A stretch of 9,128 nt of DNA from Acidobacteriaceae bacterium (GCA_027307295.1 DAHUXF010000094.1:1-9128), one strand, 5' to 3'. Counted from the stretch's first letter, positions 1 to 7,094 are shown. Translations and numbers: made by a program. Notes: generated by a model not told the origin, from the sequence alone.

Positions 1-1
1 A

Positions 2-2185
2 TCTCCCAGTTCATCGCATCCAACTCAAACTGCACCGGCTGTATTGCGCATGAAGTTCGTGAGGGCAAACGTCCATGCCACGTTAACAGGAGAAGACCGT
101 CAGCAGGGCATCGTCAATTATTTTTCGGGTACGCCCGACCAGTGGCGGACGAAAATTCCCACATACGCGCGTATACGCTACTCCAATCTGTATCCGGGCA
201 TCGATCTGGTCTTTTACGGCAACAATCGGCAGTTGGAATATGATCTGGTCGTGTCGCCGGGCGCCAATCCGCGAGATATCAAGCTGGCATTTCGTGGAGC
301 CGAAGGCATCCGCATTGATGGCGATGGCAACCTGATCCTCAAGACATCTCAAGGCGAGGTGATACAGCAGAAGCCGAAGATTTATCAACGCAGAGCTAAT
401 GTGTTGGTCCCTGTTTCCGGCCAGTATGTCCTGACCGGAAAGAATGAAGTGGGATTCGAACTCGGCGTCTTTGACCCGAGAGCAGCAGTCATCATCGACC
501 CGGTATTGCGCTACTCCACGTTTCTCGGAGGCAGTGGCATTGACGAAGGCAGTGGCATTGCCGCAGATTCCCACGAACGGCCAGTTGTTGCCGGTCAGAC
601 CTGTTCGCCCAACTTCCCGGCCACCGATGACAATAAACCACCCACAAACGGAGCTTGTGCGGCGTTCGTAACCAAGCTGGACTTCACTGGCTCACATCTG
701 ATCTTTTCGACTTTCATTGCTGAAAGCAATTCGAATCCGGGGTTGGCGCTAGACTCCGACGACAACATCTACCTCACTGCCACTACCGTCCCATCTCCAA
801 CGCACTTCCCGATTACTCCTGGTGCATTCCAGACGACCCCGGGTGGCGCCGCAGACGCGTATGTCACAAAGTTGAACTCCAGAGGAACAGCCCTGGTTTA
901 CTCGACATTTCTAGGAGGCTCCAATTTTGAAACCGGTTTTGCCATAGCGGTTGACCACGAGGGCAACGCCTATGTAACCGGCAATACTTCATCCACAAAC
1001 TTTCCCACTACACGAGGAGCGTTCCAGCCGCATTGCAACCTGATGAGCGATGGCCGTTGCGACAGCGCCTATGTAACCAAGCTCAACTCCACAGGGACAC
1101 GCGCGGACTATTCGACCTATTTGGGTGGCCACGCGACCCAGTTAGGCTTGGGGATTGCAGTCGATAAAGATGGCAGCGCGTTTGTGACGGGAACAACGTC
1201 GTCCAGTGACTTTCCTACAACGTCGGCGAGTGTGCAGCCCGTTTTTGCAGGCGGCTCGGACGCGTTCGTGGTGAAATTCAGCCCCTCAGGCTCACACTTG
1301 ATCTACTCGACCTTCCTTGGAGGAGCCGATACCGACGGCGGAAGGTCCGTAGCTCTGGATGCATGGGGAAACGCCTATGTGGTAGGAAGCACTTCGTCGA
1401 GAGATTTTCCAGTGAAGCATGCCTTCCAGCCGCAGTGCAGCCCCGCCTGTGCGGTCGATGGGTTTGTGACGAAATTAAGCCCGAGTGGCAGCCGGATCAT
1501 ATATTCCACATATCTCGGCGGTACGGATGGCGCGGCCCTGGCCGGTCTGGCATTTGGCGTCGCTGTTACGCGGGAGGGGCAAGCCCACGTAACGGGGTTC
1601 ACCCAATCAGAACAGTTCCCGACCACTCAAGACGCATTTCAACAGGTGTTTGGGGGATTCAATGACATCTTTGTGACACAGTTCAGCCCTGCAGGCCATT
1701 TAATTTTCTCGAGTTACCTGGGCGGCAAAGACAGTGATCTGAATCCGGCAATAGCTTTGGACCGCCATGAAAACATTTATCTCACCGGTTCCGCTGACTT
1801 CCAGACCACTATCGCGACCTCAACGTTCCCGGTCACGCCTGGTGCATTTCAACAGCACCCAGGCGGAAGAGGCGATGCCTATGCCGCTAAAATTGTGGCC
1901 CTATGTCCCCTCACTCCGGCCAACCGCACAGTGACTATCTGCACGCCTCGCAATCGCCATAAGGTGGAATCCCCGGTGAACATTGAGGCGGGCACAACCG
2001 ACTCGACGCCAGTTAAACTGATGCAGGTGTACCTGGATGGCAACAAGATTTACGAAACGTCCCTTTCCGCCATTGATGTGAATCTTGCTATACCAGAAGG
2101 CAACCATCGTCTCACGGTCCAGGCACTGGACACTGCCGGCGTCTTCTTCCATAGGAGTGTGTTTGTGAACGTGCGGCACCGATAG
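2..2185 (+). CDS. SBBP-repeat beta-propeller protein with C-terminal Ig-like domain, 5' end cut off by the window
   Basis: The reading frame is open from base 2, so the true start lies upstream. A TTG at 44 is only an internal codon by this reading. Numbering from that TTG, residues 1-155 match the DUF7948-type domain that precedes SBBP repeats (YPGIDLVFYGN, QLEYDLVVSPGA). Residues ~156-620 hold seven SBBP repeats, each opening with a YSTFLGG-like strand and continuing with IAVDxxGNAYVTG, a TSSxxFPTT stretch and a DAYVTKLN-like end. Seven repeats suit one seven-bladed propeller. Residues 621-713 form an Ig-like tail beginning CPLTPANRTVTICTP, a pairing familiar from Acidobacteria. These proteins are normally exported; the signal peptide would be in the missing part. 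Ligand and role are unknown. The gene ends 128 nt before the kinase start and is probably a separate transcription unit. Confidence 0.9.
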   Translation, partial: SPSSSHPTQTAPAVLRMKFVRANVHATLTGEDRQQGIVNYFSGTPDQWRTKIPTYARIRYSNLYPGIDLVFYGNNRQLEYDLVVSPGANPRDIKLAFRGAEGIRIDGDGNLILKTSQGEVIQQKPKIYQRRANVLVPVSGQYVLTGKNEVGFELGVFDPRAAVIIDPVLRYSTFLGGSGIDEGSGIAADSHERPVVAGQTCSPNFPATDDNKPPTNGACAAFVTKLDFTGSHLIFSTFIAESNSNPGLALDSDDNIYLTATTVPSPTHFPITPGAFQTTPGGAADAYVTKLNSRGTALVYSTFLGGSNFETGFAIAVDHEGNAYVTGNTSSTNFPTTRGAFQPHCNLMSDGRCDSAYVTKLNSTGTRADYSTYLGGHATQLGLGIAVDKDGSAFVTGTTSSSDFPTTSASVQPVFAGGSDAFVVKFSPSGSHLIYSTFLGGADTDGGRSVALDAWGNAYVVGSTSSRDFPVKHAFQPQCSPACAVDGFVTKLSPSGSRIIYSTYLGGTDGAALAGLAFGVAVTREGQAHVTGFTQSEQFPTTQDAFQQVFGGFNDIFVTQFSPAGHLIFSSYLGGKDSDLNPAIALDRHENIYLTGSADFQTTIATSTFPVTPGAFQQHPGGRGDAYAAKIVALCPLTPANRTVTICTPRNRHKVESPVNIEAGTTDSTPVKLMQVYLDGNKIYETSLSAIDVNLAIPEGNHRLTVQALDTAGVFFHRSVFVNVRHR

Positions 2186-2240
2186 CAATATCAGAGTTGC
2201 ATGAATACATCTGCAAACGGCACAGGCGACGGGGCCGATC

Positions 2241-2270
2241 CAGGCAATGGCAAGGCGCCGGCATTGCCTG
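2241..2270. repeat. 9-bp perfect inverted repeat between the propeller gene and the kinase
   Basis: CAGGCAATG (2241-2249) and CATTGCCTG (2262-2270) are exact reverse complements separated by 12 nt. No T-run follows, so it is not a standard intrinsic terminator. It could be a weak terminator for the upstream gene, an operator, or an mRNA hairpin. It overlaps the possible sigma-54 element at 2253-2268. It ends 7 nt before an in-frame ATG at 2278, where it would hinder initiation, which is one reason to prefer the kinase start at 2314. Confidence 0.55.
2253..2268 (+). promoter_or_regulatory. possible sigma-54 (-24/-12) promoter for the kinase-regulator operon
   Basis: AGGC at 2253-2256 and TTGC at 2264-2267 are separated by 7 nt, which is the spacing of the sigma-54 core TGGC-N7-TTGC. 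Seven of eight core bases match: the first T is A, and the base after TTGC is C rather than A/T. Transcription would start near 2279, about 35 nt before the ATG at 2314. The pattern is short and GC-rich sequence can give it by chance, so this is a weak call supported mainly by location upstream of an NtrC-type regulator. Confidence 0.25.
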
Positions 2271-2313
2271 TGAGCAGATGGCGGCGCCTCATGATACATT
2301 CAAATCTTCCCTT

Positions 2314-3582
2314 ATGTCAGAACGTGCAACTCCGCGCTGGCTTGACGTTCTATGGCTGATTTTCGTTGGCGGACTTGCGCTCATCCCGCCCATTGCTGAA
2401 ATCCATAAGCAGCTTATTCTGCTCATTATCGGCATTACACAGTTGCTGGAGAACCGTTTTGTAAGGCTTGCCGGCAAACCGGGGCCGGGAATCGTTGTGC
2501 TTATTAAGATCGTGCTGGCTACGGTGCTCATCAATCACACCGGTGATCCCGCAGCCATTAACAGTGATTACTATCCCATCTACTATCTGCCGGTGATGAC
2601 GGCGGCCATGTATTTTGGGCCGCTGGCCACGTTGCTGTGGACGCTGGCGGCTTCACTGGCGTATAGCTCTTATCTTTATCAGGCCAGCCAGCATTTCACC
2701 ATCACCGCAAACAGCATTTCTGAACTCCTGATGCGCGTCCTGTTCTTTTTCTTTGTCGCCATGACGGTGAACCGCTTTGTGGTGCAGTACCGCATGCAGG
2801 TGCGGCGTTATCAGGTTCTTTCAGAGACGCTGAGTGAGGCCAATCGCAGCCTGAAGCTGGCGCAGGAAGAGGCGCGCCGTGCCGAACGCCTGGCTGCCCT
2901 GGGGCAGCTTTCCGCCGGATTAGCGCATGAAATCCGCAATCCGTTGGGGGTAATCAAGGGCTCGGCGGAAATACTTACGCAGAAACTAGATGCCGCAAGT
3001 CCTCTCGCAAAAGAGCTGGCCGGATACATATACACTGAGGTCAATCGTGTAAGCGCGTTGGTAGGCCGATTCCTGGATTTTGCCCGGCCTTCGCAACTCG
3101 ATCTTGCGGCTTCCGATATAACAAGCGTAGTGGAAAGAAGTTTGAAGGCCGTTTCCGGACAGGGAGCGTGCGCCAACGTGAAAGTGGAGCGCAACTTTGC
3201 CCCTGGCTTGCCGAAAGTCATGCTGGACCATGACCTGTGCGAGCAGGTGTTCACCAACCTGCTGATGAACGCATGTGAAGCCATGGGCGAAAAAGGCGGC
3301 GAGCTGAAAATCAGCATTCAAGGCGCTGAGGAAGAAAATTCAACCGGCGTATTAATAGAGATTCAAGATTCCGGGCCTGGAGTTCCTCCTGAACTGAAGG
3401 AACAGATATTCAATCCGTTTATGACCACAAAGAAATCCGGCGTAGGCCTGGGGCTGGCCATTGTCTCCAAGATTGTGGACGCGCATGGAGGTTCCGTGAA
3501 GCTGATCAGCCAGCCGCAACACGGTGCTTGTTTCCGGGTTTACTTTCCCGGCAGCCAGGAAGGAGAAGTCCGCGCGCAGTAG
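2314..3582 (+). CDS. membrane-bound NtrB-like sensor histidine kinase
   Basis: This is a 422-residue kinase that should autophosphorylate on His205 and pass phosphate to the regulator encoded next. Residues ~10-158 hold about six hydrophobic segments with short connections and no large periplasmic loop, so it probably senses a membrane or intracellular cue. A charged linker (~160-195) leads to the HisKA H-box (LSAGLAHEIRNPLG, His205). The HATPase_c domain is complete: N-box NLLMNACEAM (Asn315, Asn319), G1 DSGPG (352-356), F-box around PFMTTK (368-373) and G2 GVGLGL (376-381). No PAS or HAMP domain is visible. The H-box and N-box style is that of NtrB-like kinases. ATG 2314 was chosen because it opens just before the first membrane segment. 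The frame continues up to a TTG at 2197, but the extension is basic and low in character and crosses the inverted repeat. No clear ribosome binding site precedes 2314. Confidence 0.9.
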   Translation: MSERATPRWLDVLWLIFVGGLALIPPIAEIHKQLILLIIGITQLLENRFVRLAGKPGPGIVVLIKIVLATVLINHTGDPAAINSDYYPIYYLPVMTAAMYFGPLATLLWTLAASLAYSSYLYQASQHFTITANSISELLMRVLFFFFVAMTVNRFVVQYRMQVRRYQVLSETLSEANRSLKLAQEEARRAERLAALGQLSAGLAHEIRNPLGVIKGSAEILTQKLDAASPLAKELAGYIYTEVNRVSALVGRFLDFARPSQLDLAASDITSVVERSLKAVSGQGACANVKVERNFAPGLPKVMLDHDLCEQVFTNLLMNACEAMGEKGGELKISIQGAEEENSTGVLIEIQDSGPGVPPELKEQIFNPFMTTKKSGVGLGLAIVSKIVDAHGGSVKLISQPQHGACFRVYFPGSQEGEVRAQ

Positions 3583-3591
3583 CCCTTATCT

Positions 3592-4965
3592 ATGGCAAAC
3601 ATCCTTATCATTGAAGACGAACCGCGCATGCGCCGCCTGCTGGAAATCAGCCTGGGGGAAGATGGACATCATGTTTACAGCGCCGAGGACGCGGAAAAGG
3701 GCCTTGTTTACCTGCGCAAAGAACCGGTGGACCTTGTGGTAACGGACCTCAAACTGCCCGGCATGAATGGCCTGGAATTCCTGCAGGAAGGGAAGCGCCA
3801 GAACGCCGCACTGCCGTTTATCGTGATGACTGCCTATGGCTCGGTGGAAACCGCAGTCGACGCCATGAAAGCCGGAGCCAGTGACTATGTGCTCAAGCCA
3901 TTCACCATGGCGGAGATGAAGCTGGTCATCAACAAAGAGCTTGATGTCCAGAAAGTGCGCGATGAAAACCGCAGTCTGCGGGAAGCCCTGGGCAAGCGTT
4001 ATCACTTTCAGAACATTGTGGGCCGCAGCAAAAAGATGCAGGAAGTGCTGGCCCTGGTGGAACGCGTGGCGCCTACTAACTCTACTGTGCTGATTGGCGG
4101 CGAGAGCGGCGTGGGCAAAGACCTGATCGCGCGGGCCATCCACCAGAACTCGCGCCGCGCTGCCGGGCCATTTATCAAGATCAATAGTACGGCCATTCCC
4201 GATACTCTTTTTGAAAGCGAACTCTTTGGTTTTGAGCGTGGGGCCTTTACCGGAGCGCTGGCCAGCAAGCCGGGAAAATTTGAACTGGCCGACAAGGGCA
4301 CCCTCTTTCTGGATGAAATCGGCGATGTACCCGCGTCCATACAGGTCAAGCTGCTGCGTGTGTTGCAGGAACGGGAGTTTGAGCGCCTGGGCGGCACCAA
4401 GACATTGAAGGTTGATGTCCGCATGATTGCGGCCACCAATCGCGACCTGCGCGCGGCCTTGGAAGAAGGCACCTTTCGTGAAGATTTGTATTACCGGCTC
4501 AATGTGGTGCCGATTGATATTCCACCGCTGCGCGAACACAAGGAAGACATTCCCGACCTGGTGCATCATTTCCTTGCCCGTTTTGCCGTAGAGGGTGAAA
4601 AAGAAATTGAGGGCATCACTCCTGCCGCCCTTAGTATGCTCATGGCGTATCACTGGCCCGGCAATGTCCGGCAGCTTGAGAACAGCGTGGAGCGCGCCGT
4701 GGCCTTGTCCACAGGCTCCAGGATTGACGCGCAGGACATTCATCTTGATGCGGCCCAGGGCCGGGCAAGCGCACCGGCGTCCACGGCAGCCAACCAGTTT
4801 CTTCCTGAAGGTATGACGCTGGAGCAATGGGAGGACAACATGATCCGCGAAGCTTTGCGCCGTGCCAATGGCAACAAAAGCCAGGCTGTGCGGCTCCTGG
4901 GACTCTCACGGAATGCGCTGCGGTACCGGTTGTCAAAGCTTGGAATGGCCGATGAGGGAGAGTAG
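3592..4965 (+). CDS. NtrC-family sigma-54-dependent response regulator
   Basis: This 457-residue cytoplasmic activator has all three standard domains. The receiver domain (1-~120) has acidic residues near position 8-10, phosphoacceptor Asp52 (VVTDLKLPG), Thr80 and Lys102. The AAA+ domain (~140-370) has Walker A GESGVGKD (170-177), an intact GAFTGA sigma-54 contact loop (217-222), Walker B GTLFLDEIG (236-244) and the FREDLYYRLNV arginine region (295-305). After a linker, a Fis-type helix-turn-helix lies at ~417-451 (NKSQAVRLLGLSRNALRYRL). Length is typical and no key residue is missing, so it should hydrolyse ATP to open sigma-54 promoters. It starts 9 nt after the kinase stop, with only a weak ribosome binding site, so translational coupling is likely. 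The pair is very probably a cognate phosphorelay. Its targets cannot be told from this window, and the exact symbol is not assigned because many NtrC paralogues look alike. Confidence 0.96.
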   Translation: MANILIIEDEPRMRRLLEISLGEDGHHVYSAEDAEKGLVYLRKEPVDLVVTDLKLPGMNGLEFLQEGKRQNAALPFIVMTAYGSVETAVDAMKAGASDYVLKPFTMAEMKLVINKELDVQKVRDENRSLREALGKRYHFQNIVGRSKKMQEVLALVERVAPTNSTVLIGGESGVGKDLIARAIHQNSRRAAGPFIKINSTAIPDTLFESELFGFERGAFTGALASKPGKFELADKGTLFLDEIGDVPASIQVKLLRVLQEREFERLGGTKTLKVDVRMIAATNRDLRAALEEGTFREDLYYRLNVVPIDIPPLREHKEDIPDLVHHFLARFAVEGEKEIEGITPAALSMLMAYHWPGNVRQLENSVERAVALSTGSRIDAQDIHLDAAQGRASAPASTAANQFLPEGMTLEQWEDNMIREALRRANGNKSQAVRLLGLSRNALRYRLSKLGMADEGE

Positions 4966-4999
4966 AAGAGATACTGTTTTTAAGCCTATCGCCCGGAAA

Positions 5000-5235
5000 C
5001 GATGATGCAGAACGCATAAGCAGCGCATAGCCCCTGCTCCAGTCCCAGGGCCAATCGCCACAGCCACAGCTTGATTCAATGCAACCACATTGCAGGGCCC
5101 GGTGAAGACATTCAATGCCTTCATGAATGCACTGCTTGTCCCACAACCCACGGTCCTGATCATCCAGCGTTACCAGTTTGCCTTGCTTGTCCATGCGGGC
5201 GTCACGATGGGAGTCATGCAATTAGCATGAGGGAA
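5000..5235 (-). pseudogene. decayed remnant of an ECF RNA polymerase sigma factor (DUF6596 type)
   Basis: The minus strand of this apparent spacer encodes fragments that read as the C-terminal half of DUF6596-containing ECF sigma factors. In one frame, from 5221 down to about 5093, it reads LHDSHRDARMDKQGKLVTL, then DDQDRGLWDKQCIHEG, then IECLHRAL. This corresponds to the family's LMLLHDxRRxAR...LVxLxDQDRxLWDxxxIxEGxxLLxRAL segment. Just upstream, CTC ATG CTA (LML) is one base out of frame and a TAA sits directly before the TTG at 5221. From about 5101 down to 5020 the next frame gives VVALNQAVAVAIGPGTGAGA, like the family's PVVALNRAVAVA...GPAAGLA. The intervening ~30 residues (GPYQLQAAIAA region) are missing. 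Sigma regions 2 and 4 are not seen. It is therefore truncated at both ends, frameshifted and deleted. The remaining spacer (4966-5000 and 5236-5290) shows nothing else recognisable. Boundaries are approximate. Confidence 0.68.
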
Positions 5236-5293
5236 TCGACAGCTTGGCCAGATTTTTTTTGGGCGTAGCGGCGTTGATGAGGCTGGGGGGAAG

Positions 5294-5322
5294 TTGAGCT
5301 CGCCTGCCTCAGCCTCTATACT
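5294..5322 (+). promoter_or_regulatory. sigma-70-type promoter for the LytTR regulator
   Basis: TTGAGC at 5294-5299 (four of six against TTGACA) and TATACT at 5317-5322 (five of six against TATAAT) are separated by exactly 17 nt. Transcription would begin near 5329, giving a very short leader before the GTG at 5341. The position, directly before an isolated regulator gene and after the sigma-factor remnant, supports it as that gene's own promoter. Confidence 0.6.
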
Positions 5323-5340
5323 GATTCCGGGGATTATTCT

Positions 5341-6111
5341 GTGGCACTTTCCGCAGTCATAGTGGATGACGAGCAGCTCGCCCGCGACGAGCTAAGTTAC
5401 CTGCTTAAATCAGTCGATGACGTTGAAGTTGTGGCCCAGGGACACAATGGGCTTGAGGCCATCAATCTCATCAAGGAATTCTCTCCTGACCTGCTTTTTC
5501 TTGATGTGCAAATGCCGGGGTTGGACGGCTTTGGCGTGATCAAAAAGCTGTTGGACAAGAAGATCCCCCTCCCCCAGATAGTCTTTGCCACTGCTTACGA
5601 TCAATATGCTGTTAAGGCCTTTGAAGTCAATGCAATAGATTATCTTCTTAAACCATTTGATAAGAAACGGGTCAGTCAGGCGATTGAAAAGGTGCGCAAG
5701 AAAGTCAACGGCGCTTCCCCGGGAACAGACCGGCTGGACACGCTGGTGAAGTTGCTGGAATCACAGCGTCCGCAAAACTCTAAAGTGTTGCTGCGCACTG
5801 CGGGGCGCTTGCTTCTGGTGGATCAGAAAGATGTCTGCTTCGCCTCCATTGAGGATGGCATCATCAGCGTGGTAGCAACCACGCTGGAAGGGCAGTCAAA
5901 CTGCCGCACTCTGGAAGAGCTGCTGGAGGGTCTTGACCCGGAAAACTTCTGGCGCGCGCACCGGTCGTACGTCGTCAACATAAACCGCATCAAGGAAGTT
6001 GTGCCATGGTTCAAGAGCTCATACCAGCTCCGCATGGACGACAAAAAGCAAACCGAGATTCCCGTCAGCCGTGCCCAAACGAAGCGCCTGCGGGAACTTT
6101 TCGGGCTCTGA
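5341..6111 (+). CDS. LytTR-family response regulator (LytR/AlgR type), orphan
   Basis: This 256-residue cytoplasmic transcription factor has two domains. The receiver (1-~122) has VDDE at 8-11, phosphoacceptor Asp55 (LLFLDVQMPG), Thr84 and Lys104 (YLLKPFDKKR), all intact. A linker (~123-145) leads to the LytTR DNA-binding domain (~147-256), recognisable by the RAHRSYVVNINRIKEV stretch (205-220) and the C-terminal IPVSRAQTKRLRE. The start is GTG at 5341, preceded by GGGG about 9 nt upstream. Proteins of this family bind direct repeats upstream of target promoters after phosphorylation. No LytS-type kinase lies beside it: the kinase at 2314-3582 is NtrB-like and already paired. Its partner is probably encoded elsewhere. 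It has its own promoter and is followed by a convergent gene, so it is likely monocistronic. Confidence 0.95.
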   Translation: MALSAVIVDDEQLARDELSYLLKSVDDVEVVAQGHNGLEAINLIKEFSPDLLFLDVQMPGLDGFGVIKKLLDKKIPLPQIVFATAYDQYAVKAFEVNAIDYLLKPFDKKRVSQAIEKVRKKVNGASPGTDRLDTLVKLLESQRPQNSKVLLRTAGRLLLVDQKDVCFASIEDGIISVVATTLEGQSNCRTLEELLEGLDPENFWRAHRSYVVNINRIKEVVPWFKSSYQLRMDDKKQTEIPVSRAQTKRLRELFGL

Positions 6112-6114
6112 TCT

Positions 6115-6141
6115 CGCGGCCCACATATGGGAATCACCGCG
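6115..6141. terminator. possible bidirectional terminator hairpin between convergent genes
   Basis: CGCGG (6115-6119) plus CCCA (6120-6123) can pair with TGGG (6128-6131) plus CCGCG (6137-6141). This gives nine base pairs with a 4-nt loop and a 5-nt bulge on the right arm. It fills the 33-nt gap between the LytTR stop and the protease stop, where both transcripts must end. There is no T-run on either strand, so the call is tentative. Confidence 0.35.
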
Positions 6142-6144
6142 GCT

Positions 6145-7059
6145 TCAACTGGGCCGAATCTGCGGGACCACGTTGAACTCCAAACGGCGAGAGCCGCGCA
6201 GCACGGTCACTTTTGTGCTCAATCCAATCCGTTCTTCACCTAACAAACCATAGAGAACATCCACGCCCTCCACGGGTTCACCGGCCAGGGAAACAATAAC
6301 GTCGCCTTCCTGCAACCCTGCGCGGACGGATGGGCTGCCCGGCTCAGCCGAGAGGACCAGCGCTCCAGACAAAGTTTTTAAATCATAATGCCGTGCGATG
6401 GTGCGGTTCAGCGGTACTGTCTGGGCTTGTACGCCGATGTAACTCCGCCGGACCAGGCCATGCCGGATCAACTTGCTGACAATAAACTTTGCCGTGTTAA
6501 TGGAAATGGCAAAGCACAGGCCTTGCGCGGAAAGAATCGTGGCTGTGTTGACGCCAATGACCTCGCCGGAGGAGTTGACCAGCGGACCTCCGGAATTGCC
6601 GGGATTCAACGCGGCATCGGTCTGGATTACGTCTTCAATCAGGCGTCCGGACTGCGAACGCAGGCTGCGTCCCAGCGCGCTGACCACTCCGGCGGTCACG
6701 GTGTATTGGAAGCCATACGGATTACCGATCGCCACCACCAATTGCCCCACGCGGATTCTGCGTGAATCGCCCAGCTTCACGGAATACAGTCCCGGAGCGT
6801 CAATCCGCACCAGGGCCAGGTCCGTATCAGGGTCTTCTCCAATCAGTTGTGCCTGGAAACCACCGGCATCCGGCGTTGCCACCATGATCTTGTCTGCGCC
6901 ATGGACTACATGGCTGTTAGTGAGAACAAAGCCGTCCGGAGTAAAAATAAAGCCGGATCCGCTGCCGCCGCGTCCGCGTTTGCTCTCCACCTGGATGCGA
7001 ACCACGGACCGGCTTACTCCTTCGGCGACTGTGGTCACCACGCGCGAATAAGCGTCCAT
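6145..7059 (-). CDS. HtrA/DegP-like trypsin-family serine protease with one PDZ domain, no signal peptide
   Basis: This 304-residue S1C-family protease has a complete catalytic triad: His50 in VLTNSHVV, Asp80 in DPDTDLALV, and Ser156 in NPGNSGGPLV. The chymotrypsin-like fold spans ~15-200 and a single PDZ domain ~205-298 (YIGVQ, GSPSVRAGLQEGDVIVSL). HtrA proteins degrade or chaperone misfolded proteins, usually in the periplasm. This one starts MDAYSRVV with no signal peptide or membrane segment, and an in-frame TGA lies 9 nt before the ATG, so no leader can be added upstream. It is probably cytoplasmic, or exported by another route. It is also shorter than DegP, which has two PDZ domains. 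GAGG lies only 2 nt before the start codon, an unusually tight ribosome binding site. It is convergent with the LytTR gene and divergent from the reductase gene. Confidence 0.93.
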   Translation of the reverse strand: MDAYSRVVTTVAEGVSRSVVRIQVESKRGRGGSGSGFIFTPDGFVLTNSHVVHGADKIMVATPDAGGFQAQLIGEDPDTDLALVRIDAPGLYSVKLGDSRRIRVGQLVVAIGNPYGFQYTVTAGVVSALGRSLRSQSGRLIEDVIQTDAALNPGNSGGPLVNSSGEVIGVNTATILSAQGLCFAISINTAKFIVSKLIRHGLVRRSYIGVQAQTVPLNRTIARHYDLKTLSGALVLSAEPGSPSVRAGLQEGDVIVSLAGEPVEGVDVLYGLLGEERIGLSTKVTVLRGSRRLEFNVVPQIRPS

Positions 7060-7063
7060 GGCC

Positions 7064-7094
7064 TCAGTTCAGGCTGATTCAGTTCAGGCTGATT
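7064..7094. repeat. 15-bp tandem direct repeat upstream of the protease start
   Basis: TCAGTTCAGGCTGAT occurs twice back to back (7064-7078 and 7079-7093), with one further matching base at 7094. It begins 5 nt upstream of the protease ATG, so it lies in that gene's leader or promoter region. It may be a recent slippage duplication or a paired binding site. The divergent spacer to 7190 shows no convincing promoter hexamers on either strand. Confidence 0.8.

Noticed and set aside
3586..4827. Long minus-strand open frame opposite the NtrC-type gene
   Set aside because: It lies wholly antisense to a gene with every catalytic motif intact. Its product is rich in His, Gln and Phe with no domain-like pattern, which is what a shadow frame looks like.
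4640..5221. Single intact 193-residue minus-strand protein
   Set aside because: Only the first ~43 residues resemble a known family (the sigma-factor remnant). The rest is out of frame with that family and then antisense to the NtrC-type gene.
5245..5260. Run of eight Ts after a TGGCCA as an intrinsic terminator for the upstream operon
   Set aside because: Only a 6-bp palindrome with no loop precedes the T-run, so no stable hairpin forms. It is nearly 300 nt from the NtrC-type stop.
5341..5356. TGGCAC...GCA at the LytTR start as a sigma-54 promoter
   Set aside because: GG and GC are separated by 8 nt instead of the required 10, and it lies inside the coding start.
6473..7051. Plus-strand open frame opposite the HtrA-like gene
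   Set aside because: It is rich in Pro, Ser, Thr and Arg with no motif and is fully antisense to a well-supported protease.
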